A stretch of DNA of 64,000 nucleotides from Bacteroidia bacterium (GTDB lineage Bacteria; Bacteroidota; Bacteroidia; Chitinophagales; Saprospiraceae): positions 27,033 to 91,032 of the forward strand of contig JAUIKE010000006.1 of assembly GCA_030430845.1 (NCBI GenBank). Direction: 5' to 3'. Below the pieces are notes generated by a model that had not been told where the DNA came from, made no database searches, and worked only from the letters and a program-made list of their open reading frames with translations. Positions 8,861 through 16,725 of the stretch are shown here, piece after piece. Position numbers and translations under genes: made by a program. Position 1 is the stretch's first letter, and each line of letters opens with the position of its first letter.

Positions 8861-8975
8861 TGTTTGAACCGCGGATTCTCACTAATTCAGTGGAACTCAC
8901 AGATAAGATTTTTGCCGACGGCAAAAATCATTTCTGTGCCATCAGTTAAATCAGGAGGAATCTGCGGTTCAAACA
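8861..8975. repeat. 115-bp element with inverted termini and an internal hairpin
   Basis: The ends TGTTTGAACCGCGGATT (8861-8877) and its near-complement (8959-8975, AATCTGCGGTTCAAACA) pair with one mismatch. Inside is a second hairpin, GATTTTTGCC with GGCAAAAATC around GAC. The structure is MITE-like; it codes for nothing. Confidence 0.7.
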
Positions 8976-9081
8976 CACTCTAATATCCTTATTTCCCAAC
9001 TAAGATGCACTAAATTCAATAATTACATAAACTACTTCCCAAAAAAACTGTCAAATTGTCACACGGGACTTCAATTTTCCT

Positions 9082-9089
9082 TATTTTTG
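9082..9089 (+). promoter_or_regulatory. -7 promoter box (TATTTTTG) upstream of miaB
   Basis: TATTTTTG fits TAnnTTTG. A TTG at 9056-9058 could be the -33 element, although its 23-base spacing is longer than the usual 19-21. Confidence 0.4.
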
Positions 9090-9147
9090 CCCTTCGAATT
9101 TTGAACTAAATTATTTGCAAAAGCCTTTTAGAAAAAAAGAGGAAGAG

Positions 9148-10590
9148 ATGTATAATGATAATCCAACATTAGAAGGGCTAAAAAATGAAATCGTCGAGTG
9201 TAAGCAGGGCGAGGTTTTTCATAAAGAAAATCCCGAACCAACGCCTGATGCCGATACTCGTAAGTTTTATATCGAAAGCTATGGCTGCCAGATGAACTTC
9301 AGCGATAGCGAGATCGTGGCGTCTATTTTGTCAGAAGTGGGCTTCCAGTCGACCCGCAACATGGAAGAATCTGATCTGATCCTGATCAATACCTGTTCGA
9401 TCCGCGAAAAGGCAGAAGACACTGTCCGTAAACGTCTGAGAGTATTTGATAAGGTGAAAGAAACGAGGCCAGGTACTTTGGTAGGCGTATTAGGTTGTAT
9501 GGCGGAAAGATTGAAGACCAAACTACTGGATGAAGAAAAGCTCGTTGATTTGGTCATCGGCCCGGACGCTTATCGCGATTTGCCCAAGCTGGTCGCTGAG
9601 GCGGATGATGGAGAAAAGGGCATCAATGTTTTCTTGTCACGGGAAGAAACCTATGCCGATATCAGCCCGATGCGGCTGGATTCCAATGGAGTATCGGCCT
9701 TTATCTCTATCATGCGTGGATGCGATAATATGTGTTCTTTCTGTGTAGTTCCATTTACCAGAGGGCGGGAGCGCAGCCGTGATGCTTTTAGCATCGTAGC
9801 GGAAGCAGTGGATCTATATAATAAGGGGTACCGGGAAGTGACGCTACTGGGACAAAACGTAGATTCATATAAATGGGAAAACCCGGAGACGGGTAATCGG
9901 GTTTCCTTCGCTGAGTTATTGGAAATGGTAGCCCAGGTATATCCTGATCTGCGGGTTCGCTTTTCAACTTCTCATCCGAAAGATATGACAGATGAGGTAT
10001 TGCATACCATGGCCAAGTATGAAAATATTTGTAAATACATTCACCTGCCGGTCCAGTCAGGTAACAGCCGCGTCCTCGATCTGATGAACCGCACTTACGA
10101 TCGCGAATGGTATATTGACCGTTTGGAAGCTATCAAACGCATTATTCCGGATTGTGCGATCTCTTCTGACATCATCGCTGGTTTTTGTACCGAAACTGAG
10201 GAGGAACATCAGGATACTTTGAGTATGATCGAGCTGGCGAATTACAGCATGTCCTACATGTTCTTTTATTCAGAACGCCCAGGGACCGTAGCTGCCAGAA
10301 AGCTGGAGGATGATATTCCGCTGGAAGTGAAAAAACGCCGATTACAGGAAGTCATTCGTCTTCAAACTCAAATCTCCTACCGCCATAATCAGCGGGATAT
10401 CGGCAAAACCTTTAAGGTACTCATCGAAGGGGATTCCAAAAAATCTGATCAGGACTTTAAAGGAAGAAACTCCCAGAATAAAATGGTCGTTTTCCCCAAG
10501 CAGGAAGGCTTGAAGCCCGGAGAATATACCTGGGTGAAGATTCATGATGCTACCAGCGCCACCTTGAAAGGGGAAATAGTAGAAAAATAG
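9148..10590 (+). CDS. miaB: tRNA-2-methylthio-N6-dimethylallyladenosine synthase
   Basis: This radical-SAM enzyme adds a methylthio group to i6A37 in tRNAs reading UNN codons. Visible are the N-terminal UPF0004 domain with its three cluster cysteines ([32 protein letters not shown]), the radical SAM motif [20 protein letters not shown] (CxxxCxxC), and a C-terminal TRAM-like segment ([17 protein letters not shown] onward). An ATG at 9148 preceded by GAGGAAGAG looks like the best start (480 residues). The frame is also open from TTG 9115, which would add 11 residues. It is followed in the same direction by a sigma-54 activator and lptE. Confidence 0.95.
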   Translation: MYNDNPTLEGLKNEIVECKQGEVFHKENPEPTPDADTRKFYIESYGCQMNFSDSEIVASILSEVGFQSTRNMEESDLILINTCSIREKAEDTVRKRLRVFDKVKETRPGTLVGVLGCMAERLKTKLLDEEKLVDLVIGPDAYRDLPKLVAEADDGEKGINVFLSREETYADISPMRLDSNGVSAFISIMRGCDNMCSFCVVPFTRGRERSRDAFSIVAEAVDLYNKGYREVTLLGQNVDSYKWENPETGNRVSFAELLEMVAQVYPDLRVRFSTSHPKDMTDEVLHTMAKYENICKYIHLPVQSGNSRVLDLMNRTYDREWYIDRLEAIKRIIPDCAISSDIIAGFCTETEEEHQDTLSMIELANYSMSYMFFYSERPGTVAARKLEDDIPLEVKKRRLQEVIRLQTQISYRHNQRDIGKTFKVLIEGDSKKSDQDFKGRNSQNKMVVFPKQEGLKPGEYTWVKIHDATSATLKGEIVEK

Positions 10591-10667
10591 CCGACAACAA
10601 ATGGCTTGAAAACAAGCTGTTTTCTTTTGAAGGCCAAACAGATACACGTTTTTTAAACAATAACTTT

Positions 10668-11957
10668 ATGGATGCCAACCTCCAATCGATCAAACAACGC
10701 TTCGGCATCATTGGTAGGTCAGAATTACTGGATAGAGCTTTGGGAACTGCTGTACGGGTAGCCAATACAGATCTGTCGGTGCTGATCTCCGGAGAGAGTG
10801 GGGTAGGTAAGGAGGTGTTTTCAAAGATCATCCATGCACTGAGCCCTCGTAAACACAATAATTTTATTGCTATCAACTGCGGAGCCATACCCGAGGGTAC
10901 CATCAACTCAGAATTATTTGGGCACGAAAAAGGCGCCTTTACCGGGGCAACCGGTGAGCGAAAAGGCTATTTTGAGACCTATGACGGCGGGACGATCTTC
11001 CTGGATGAAATAGGGGAAATGCCTCTAGATACGCAAGCTTTTTTGCTTAGGGTGTTGGAGTCTGGGGAGTTTATCCGAGTCGGTTCTTCCAAAGTGCTAA
11101 AAACGGATGTGCGTATTATTGCCGCCACCAATGTTGAACTAAAGGGGAAAGTAAAAAGCGGTAAATTCAGAGAAGACCTCTATTTTCGTCTCAATACCGT
11201 CCCTATCAATGTGCCGGCACTAAGGGAACGCAAGGAAGATATTTATTTACTCTTCAGAAAGTTCGTGGTAGATTTTGCCGAAAAATACCGGACTACGCCC
11301 ATCCAATTGGATGAAAGAGGAAGATTATTGCTTGAAAACTATTCCTGGCCGGGGAACATCCGGGAATTAAAAAACATAGCTGAGCAATTATCTGTATTGA
11401 GTGAAGATAAAAGAGTAAGCGCCGAAGAAATTGTCCGCCTGGTTCCTAATATTACTCAAAGAAACTTGCCGGCCATCGCCGATCAGAGCAGTAAAACGCG
11501 CTTTGAAGAACGGGATATCCTTTATAACCTCCTGTTCGATATGAAACACGATCTGAATGAATTGAAAAGCCTGGTTTTTGAGCTCATCCGCTCAAATGAC
11601 CTCCGGGTACAAAATCCACAACGACTTAAAGCGCTTAAGACGGGTGACTTTTCGATGGACTTTAACGGTGGCGAAACCTATCCGACTTCTCTGCCGCAGC
11701 CGGATACCTCTTTTGATCATTATGATGCGGAGGATGAAGATGAAAATGACCTTCGCCCCATCATAATTGACGAAAAAATAAAAGAGCAATATTCTGATAC
11801 CGAAGTAGTAGAAGAAAACCTTTCCCTGGAAGAAAATGAAAAAGAACTGATCAAAAAGGCGCTTCGCAAGCACAATGGTCGAAGAAAAGAGGCTGCCCAG
11901 GACCTGGGAATCTCTGAGCGAACGCTTTACAGAAAAATAAAGCAATACGAGTTATGA
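10668..11957 (+). CDS. Sigma-54-dependent transcriptional activator
   Basis: The 429-residue protein has a central AAA+ sigma-54 interaction domain starting almost at the N-terminus: Walker A GESGVGKE, the GAFTGA loop that contacts sigma-54, Walker B TIFLDEIGEM and the DLYFRLNTVPI region. An acidic linker (about 340-390, YDAEDEDENDLRP) leads to a Fis-type helix-turn-helix at the C-terminus (NGRRKEAAQDLGISERTLYR). No receiver, GAF or PAS input domain is present, so its signal is unknown. Its stop overlaps the lptE start (ATGA). This neighbourhood with miaB and lptE is familiar in Bacteroidota. Confidence 0.9.
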   Translation: MDANLQSIKQRFGIIGRSELLDRALGTAVRVANTDLSVLISGESGVGKEVFSKIIHALSPRKHNNFIAINCGAIPEGTINSELFGHEKGAFTGATGERKGYFETYDGGTIFLDEIGEMPLDTQAFLLRVLESGEFIRVGSSKVLKTDVRIIAATNVELKGKVKSGKFREDLYFRLNTVPINVPALRERKEDIYLLFRKFVVDFAEKYRTTPIQLDERGRLLLENYSWPGNIRELKNIAEQLSVLSEDKRVSAEEIVRLVPNITQRNLPAIADQSSKTRFEERDILYNLLFDMKHDLNELKSLVFELIRSNDLRVQNPQRLKALKTGDFSMDFNGGETYPTSLPQPDTSFDHYDAEDEDENDLRPIIIDEKIKEQYSDTEVVEENLSLEENEKELIKKALRKHNGRRKEAAQDLGISERTLYRKIKQYEL

Positions 11958-12460
11958 GTAATCTGCGAAAGTTATTGGGGGGGATCACCTTGGCTGCCCT
12001 CATTCTGCTCAGTGGCTGCTATTCCTTTAGCGGCATTACCATAGATCCCAATGTTCAAACCTATAAAGTGAACCTTTATGAGGACAACACCCTCGACGCG
12101 CTGCCCGGGCTCGATCAAATCTTTACGGAGGACCTGAAAGAAAAAATCCGGACCCAGTCCCGACTGGTGTATGCCGATCAAAATCCGGATGTAGAGTTCT
12201 CTGGCGCCATTGTAGATTATCGGATCACATCAGAGGCTCCGCAGCAGGGTGAAACGACTGCCATTAACCGACTGACCATCAAGGTGCTGGTAGAGTTTAC
12301 CAATAGTGTCAATCCGGAAAAGAACTGGAAGAAAAACTTTGATTTCTTTTATGACTGGGACACCGAAACGGACTTCATCAGTGTTCAGGATGAAGCCATT
12401 GAAGCCATTTCGACTCAAATTAATGAGTATATTTTTAATGAGGCGTTTAATGATTGGTAA
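11954..12460 (+). CDS. lptE: LptE family lipoprotein (LPS assembly)
   Basis: The 168-residue protein has a lipoprotein signal with lipobox LLSGCYSFSG, followed by an LptE-like region (GLDQIFTEDLKEKIRTQSRLVY, VDYRITSEAP, RLTIKVLVEFTN). In the family, LptE plugs the LptD barrel at the outer membrane and helps LPS insertion. Size and position directly after the sigma-54 activator, with a 4-bp overlap, support the call. No lptD is present in the window. Confidence 0.85.
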   Translation: MSNLRKLLGGITLAALILLSGCYSFSGITIDPNVQTYKVNLYEDNTLDALPGLDQIFTEDLKEKIRTQSRLVYADQNPDVEFSGAIVDYRITSEAPQQGETTAINRLTIKVLVEFTNSVNPEKNWKKNFDFFYDWDTETDFISVQDEAIEAISTQINEYIFNEAFNDW

Positions 12461-12470
12461 AAATACTGGG

Positions 12471-12503
12471 AAGGATAGCCGTCGGGTAGCGACGGCTATC
12501 CTT
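12471..12503. terminator. Bidirectional terminator between lptE and aacS
   Basis: A 14-bp perfect stem, AAGGATAGCCGTCG with 12490-12503, around loop GGTAG. It lies 11 bases past the lptE stop and contains the stop codon of the convergent acetoacetate-CoA ligase gene. Confidence 0.75.
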
Positions 12504-14481
12504 CGATTTGTTCCCTAAACTTCACAAAAAACTCCAAGGACTCCGGATTCCGCATCGCTCCTTCATTCGCTGATTTTTCCACCGGCCGGCCCATCAAAAT
12601 TTTCTTAACGGGCGTTTCCATCTTTTTGCCACTTATGGTGTAAGGCAGGTCCTCCACTTCAATGATCTCATCCGGTACGTGGCGAGGGGAATAGTCGGAC
12701 CTTAGTTGTTGTTTGATTTTGTCCTTAATCTCATCCGTCAGCTCTTCGTTTTCCTGCATCAGGACAAAAAGAGGCATGTAGTGGCGTCCTCCGCTCAACT
12801 CAAGGTTGACGATCAGGCTATCCTTGATCTCCTCAATTTTATCAACGGAGCGATAAATTTCGGCTGTACCGATCCTGACGCCTTGCCGGTTTAGGGTTGC
12901 ATCGGAACGGCCAAGGATGACGAGAGAATTACGAGAGGTAATTTTTACCCAGTCTCCATGACGCCATATTCCGGCGTAATCCTCAAAATAACTGCCCAGA
13001 TAACGCTTGTAATCTTTATCATTCCAGAAGTAAATGGGCATGGAAGGCATAGGGCGGGTAATCACCATTTCGCCGACTTCATCAATGACTTCATGGCCCT
13101 CTTCATCAAAGGCGTACAAGGCGCAACCCAGGGCCCTGCACTGAATTTCTCCCATATAAACAGGATAGGTCGGGCAGCCGCCCACAAAAGCCGTACAAAC
13201 ATCCGTCCCACCGCTCATCGAACACAGCCATAGGTCCTCCTTTATTTCCTGATAAATCCATTCAAAGGCTTCGGGTGGGAGAGGAGCGCCGGTAGAACTT
13301 AAGCTGCGAAGGCTGCTAAGGTCATAATCCGATCCAGGGGTTAATCCTCTTTTCATACAGGCTACAAGGTAGGGGGCGCTGGTCCCGAAATGTTCTAATC
13401 GGGTATTTTCTGCCATTTTCCAAAGTACATTTAGGTCGGGAAAACCCGGACTTCCGTCATAGAGTACGATGGTGGCCCCTTTTAGGAGGGCCGCTTGTAC
13501 AAAATTCCACATCATCCAGCCGGTGGTACTGAACCAAAAGAATTTTTCTCCGGCTTTCACATCGTTGTGAAAACTGAGATACTTCAAATGCTCGAGTAGT
13601 ACCCCGCCATGCGAATGGGTGATCGCCTTCGGCTTTCCGGTGGTGCCCGAAGAAAATAACACCCAGATCGGATGTCCAAAAGGGACGGCTTCGAAACGGA
13701 GTTGGCCTGCCTGTTTACTCAAAGCTTCATCCCAGTCGATGGCTTTTGGAAAAACAGAGACATCTGCCTCCGGGTCCAGGTAAGGAACCAGGATCACTTT
13801 TTCGAGACTGGTAAGCCGTCTGGTCAAATCGGTCACTACCTCTGTTTTATCATAAAACTTCCCGCCGTATTGGTAGCCATCCACGGCGATCAGCACTTTA
13901 GGCTCAATTTGTTCAAACCGATCTATCACACTTTCGGCTCCGAAATCAGGCGAACAACTAGACCAAATGGCCCCGATCGAGCAGGTAGCAAGAAAGCCAA
14001 TAGTGGCTTCCGGAATATTAGGCAAAAAAGCGACCACCCGATCTCCTTTTTTTACTCCAATAGAACGCAGATAAGCGGCCATCCGGCCGACTCGCTCTTC
14101 GAGCTGCTCCCAGCTGGTCGCTTCCATCAAATGAGCTTCCGATTCAAAAAGAATGGCGGGTCGACCGGCTTGTTTTTGTGAAAAAATGTGTTCTGCATAG
14201 TTGAGCGTCGCGCCTTCAAACCATTTGACATAGGGCATATCATCTTCGGAGATGACTTCTTTGTAGGGGCTGTGGAATTTTACCTCAAAATACTCCACAA
14301 GGCTTTCCCAAAAGGCACTGACTTCATTGACCGACCATTCCCAGAGTTGATAGTAGCTTGAGAAGGTCAGTCCCTTGTGTGCTGACAACCAATTGATATA
14401 GTGTTGTAAGTTACTGTTTTGAATAAAGGAATCAGAAGGATTCCAGAGGATTTGGGGAAGGTCAAAATTAGTGCTATCCAT
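12496..14481 (-). CDS. aacS: Acetoacetate--CoA ligase
   Basis: This 661-residue ANL-superfamily adenylate-forming enzyme activates acetoacetate to acetoacetyl-CoA with ATP in the cytosol. Motifs include the P-loop-like VLFSSGTTGKPKAITHSHGG (about 265-285), FWFSTTGWMMWNF, the hinge region HGDWVKITSRNSLVILGRSD and the C-terminal lysine motif LPYTISGKKMETPVK. Length and the N-terminal ACAS_N-like part (YYQLWEWSVNEVSAFWESL) fit AacS rather than acetyl-CoA synthetase. It stands alone, convergent with lptE. Confidence 0.92.
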   Translation of the reverse strand: MDSTNFDLPQILWNPSDSFIQNSNLQHYINWLSAHKGLTFSSYYQLWEWSVNEVSAFWESLVEYFEVKFHSPYKEVISEDDMPYVKWFEGATLNYAEHIFSQKQAGRPAILFESEAHLMEATSWEQLEERVGRMAAYLRSIGVKKGDRVVAFLPNIPEATIGFLATCSIGAIWSSCSPDFGAESVIDRFEQIEPKVLIAVDGYQYGGKFYDKTEVVTDLTRRLTSLEKVILVPYLDPEADVSVFPKAIDWDEALSKQAGQLRFEAVPFGHPIWVLFSSGTTGKPKAITHSHGGVLLEHLKYLSFHNDVKAGEKFFWFSTTGWMMWNFVQAALLKGATIVLYDGSPGFPDLNVLWKMAENTRLEHFGTSAPYLVACMKRGLTPGSDYDLSSLRSLSSTGAPLPPEAFEWIYQEIKEDLWLCSMSGGTDVCTAFVGGCPTYPVYMGEIQCRALGCALYAFDEEGHEVIDEVGEMVITRPMPSMPIYFWNDKDYKRYLGSYFEDYAGIWRHGDWVKITSRNSLVILGRSDATLNRQGVRIGTAEIYRSVDKIEEIKDSLIVNLELSGGRHYMPLFVLMQENEELTDEIKDKIKQQLRSDYSPRHVPDEIIEVEDLPYTISGKKMETPVKKILMGRPVEKSANEGAMRNPESLEFFVKFREQIEG

Positions 14482-14653
14482 TGATTGGTTTTGCTTATTT
14501 GGTCAGAGAATGAAGTGCTTCAATATATAAATACATCTTCAACAATAGTAGACTTTTAGGATAGAATTTGATGTGCTGGGGTAGAATGTTCTACCTTTTA
14601 CTTGAAGGGGCCATTAAACCTAGAGGCATAGTCATGGATGTGAAAGCAGCGGA

Positions 14654-14830
14654 CTGTTAAGTTCTAATCATCAAGAGCCTCAGAGAGGCGAAATACCTGC
14701 CTGCCGGCGAGGCAGGTCGGTAACAAAGTCCGGTGCCTAGTCTCCTAAGCTCCGGCGGAGCGTCATGTTAAACATCGTTTTGGCGAGCATATAACGCTCC
14801 GCCGGAGCTTTGATTCTAAGAACTTAACAG
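14654..14830. repeat. 177-bp element with CTGTTAAGTTCT inverted termini
   Basis: CTGTTAAGTTCT (14654-14665) is exactly reverse-complemented at 14819-14830. Inside are a CCTGCCTGCC/GGCAGG hairpin (about 14696-14730) and a long stem made of AAGCTCCGGCGGAGCGT (about 14749-14765) and ACGCTCCGCCGGAGCTT (about 14793-14809). Words such as GGAGCGTTATATG (here on the minus strand) and GGTAACAA recur in the intergenic region at 30486-30683, so the two are related. Confidence 0.75.
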
Positions 14831-14941
14831 CCCTGCCGGGACTGTTGGCAATGCCCACAAGTTCAACGGTCTTTACATTTACTTTCTATAAGCAAATAGC
14901 ATCGAACCCTAAATTATTTAGTTTTATTAAACAATAAAAAC

Positions 14942-15005
14942 GGGGTTGTGTAAAAAGTCCTTCGGCCTTCCTGCCGGCCGGCCGGCGGGTTCACACAACC
15001 AATAA
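14942..15005. repeat. GGGGTTGTGTAAAAAGTCC repeat end, reverse copy of the right end at 34751-34779
   Basis: Bases 14941-14966 are, in reverse orientation, the right-hand end of the nested element at 34623-34779 (through GTCCTTCGGCCTT). The following CCAATAATAT also matches that element's inner tail. GGTTGTG at 14944 pairs with CACAACC at 14994. A GC-rich stretch (14970-14990) replaces the inner hairpin. Confidence 0.7.
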
Positions 15006-15013
15006 TATATTTT

Positions 15014-15633
15014 TTGGAGCTTCGCAAAAACAGGTATAAGGAAAAGGGCCGGTCGATGAGTTGGTTTGACTGTAATCGGGAAGCAAAAGCATTGAAACAA
15101 CAGGATGATTTTAGCTGGCTGAAAGAAGTGAACTCACAGTCCTTAAACAGTAGCCTGAAAAATTTGCACCGGGCCTTTGTCAATTTTTTTGAAGGGCGGT
15201 CGCGATTTCCCCGTTTTAAAAGCAGGCGAAGCCAACAGTCGTTTCACTGTCCACAGCATTGTGAGGTGAAAGGAAATCGTCTTTTGATCCCAAAGTTTAG
15301 AGGAGGGATTCGCATTCGCCTACACCGGCCGCTAGAAGGGGTGATCAAAAATGTGACGATCAAAAAGACCGTTTTTGGAGCCTACTATACCTGTATACAG
15401 GTGGAGGTGGAAAAGATACCTCAGCCTGCTAAAACGGGGAAAAGTGTAGGCCTGGACCTGGGACTGCATCACCTGATCACGACGATGATGGAGAGCAGGT
15501 CGCACATCCGAGGACGTTGTGGCGTTTTGGAAAACAGTTATCGAAAGCATGCCGGGATTTGAGTAGAAAACAAAGGGGCAGCCATCGTTATGAGAACCAA
15601 AGGCGAAAGGTAGCCCGACTGCATCAGAGGATC
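15014..15633 (+). pseudogene. Truncated, frameshifted IS200/IS605-type TnpB
   Basis: The translation matches the TnpB/OrfB core: LELRKNRYKEKGRS, SLKNLHRAFVNFFEGRSRFPRFKSRR, then the RuvC-I motif VGLDLGLHHLITT. Just after ITT (about 15481-15490) the frame shifts, and homology continues in another frame with DGEQVAHPRTLWRFGKQLSK and ACRDLSRKQRGS to KVARLHQRI at 15633. The N-terminal third is missing, replaced by a repeat end, and the rest of RuvC and the zinc finger are lost at the junction with a serine hydrolase fragment. TnpB is an RNA-guided nuclease in transposons; this copy is dead. Confidence 0.85.
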
Positions 15634-15879
15634 CCCACAAGAGCTGAGGTGAAACTTTTAGTGACCGACCACAGGTTGGTACTTTTGTCAGTCCCTCCGT
15701 CACCGTAATAATTCTCATATACCAGGTATCCATCTTTAATGACCAGTAATGGACGGGCTAGCGGGTCTTCCTCTGCAAATTGATGGGCGAGCTCCATTTT
15801 GCCGGCATCCATTCCGTGAGCATCCAGAGAAGCTTCTTTCCAACCGTCGGTGGGCCAATAGGGCCTTTCATCCTCTTTC
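15624..15879 (-). pseudogene. Serine hydrolase (beta-lactamase/CubicO) fragment
   Basis: On the minus strand a frame reads through RPYWPTDGWKEASL, LLVIKDGYLVYENYYGDG and NLWSVTKSFTSALVGI. That is the start of a class C beta-lactamase-like serine hydrolase up to its catalytic SxxK motif (SVTK). It has no start or signal peptide upstream, where it abuts the stop of the TPR gene. It ends at 15624 by fusing into tnpB sequence. Only about 80 of an expected 350 or more residues remain. Confidence 0.8.
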
Positions 15880-16710
15880 TCACATACTCGGCAACTTCAA
15901 CGCCTCGACAATCTCCTGATAGCCCGGCTGATCACTCAAGGCAGCCAAAATCGGATTTTTCTCGATCCAGGGAATATAAGGATGCTTTTGGTCAAAAGCC
16001 TTTTGTACCCATTCCATCGCCTTTTCTTTATCACCTAATGTAGAATAGATTTCTGCTATACCCCAGAGGTTCCAGGTTTCGCCGGTATCGACTAGCTGCT
16101 GGGCAATTTCCAAGGCTTTGTCTGTATTTCCCGCCTTGGCATGCCCGACTCCCAGGCCGAAAACAAACATGGGGTCTTTGGCGGCCATTTCCATATGCTC
16201 AAGAGCTTTTGTGAAATCTCCTCTGTCGGCATAAACTGTACCAATAATATAATGAGAAACAGAAAAAGAAGTGTCGACTTCCAAGCCACCCTGAGCTGCC
16301 TCAATGGCTTCAGCTCCATCCTCTTTCCACAGTAACATCCATCCTTTCCAGGCATGCCAGAGCGGGTTCTGAGGCTCTGCCTGGATGGCTAGTTCCATTT
16401 CCGTTATGCCCTGCGCCACATCCCCACGAAGTTGATGTAGCCACCCATAATGTGCATGGGCCCGGCCCAGGCTAGGATCCAATTCAAGGGCCTTTTTGAA
16501 GTACGCTTCGGCTCCTTCCCAATTCCAAAGCACATATTGCATCATCTGTGCGGTATCGGCCAAGGCAGCCGCTTGTGCTTTGGTTTCTTCTTCATTGACA
16601 GGCTCCTCCGCTTCTTCAGCATCTTTGCTTCCTCCACAATAACTCAGGCCCAGGAGAAGAGAAAAAAGGAGTAGAAACTTCAAAGGGGTAAATAGGTGTT
16701 TGATCTGCAT
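15880..16710 (-). CDS. TPR-repeat lipoprotein
   Basis: The 276-residue protein has a lipoprotein signal (lipobox LLLGLSYCGG) and an acidic linker rich in Glu. At least four tetratricopeptide repeats follow (AEAYFKKALELDPSLGRAHAHYGWL, AIQAEPQNPLWHAWKGWML, VSHYIIGTVYADRGDF, WNLWGIAEIYSTLGDKEKAM). It starts 15 bases after the stop of the cyclase gene upstream and has the same kind of TPR region, so the pair is probably one operon. The stop abuts the serine-hydrolase remnant, so the 3' flank has been rearranged, but the protein end looks complete. Confidence 0.82.
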   Translation of the reverse strand: MQIKHLFTPLKFLLLFSLLLGLSYCGGSKDAEEAEEPVNEEETKAQAAALADTAQMMQYVLWNWEGAEAYFKKALELDPSLGRAHAHYGWLHQLRGDVAQGITEMELAIQAEPQNPLWHAWKGWMLLWKEDGAEAIEAAQGGLEVDTSFSVSHYIIGTVYADRGDFTKALEHMEMAAKDPMFVFGLGVGHAKAGNTDKALEIAQQLVDTGETWNLWGIAEIYSTLGDKEKAMEWVQKAFDQKHPYIPWIEKNPILAALSDQPGYQEIVEALKLPSM

Positions 16711-16725
16711 GATGAAAGTTTTAGG

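Larger units (their letters stand above)
8833..9147. other. Intergenic region between DUF4349 and miaB
   Basis: About 315 bases without a gene. It holds a 115-bp inverted-repeat element (8861-8975) and a candidate miaB promoter box (9082-9089). I see nothing else in it. Confidence 0.7.
14482..15013. other. Gene-free scar between aacS and a broken tnpB
   Basis: About 530 bases hold a 177-bp inverted-repeat element (14654-14830) and a GGGGTTGTGTAAAAA-type hairpin (14942-15000). The remaining stretch contains nothing I can name. Confidence 0.7.

Noticed and set aside
12706..14181. Open frames of up to 169 codons on the plus strand inside the acetoacetate-CoA ligase gene
   Set aside because: They are antisense to a gene with strong motif support, have no start context or recognisable domain, and are expected from codon structure.
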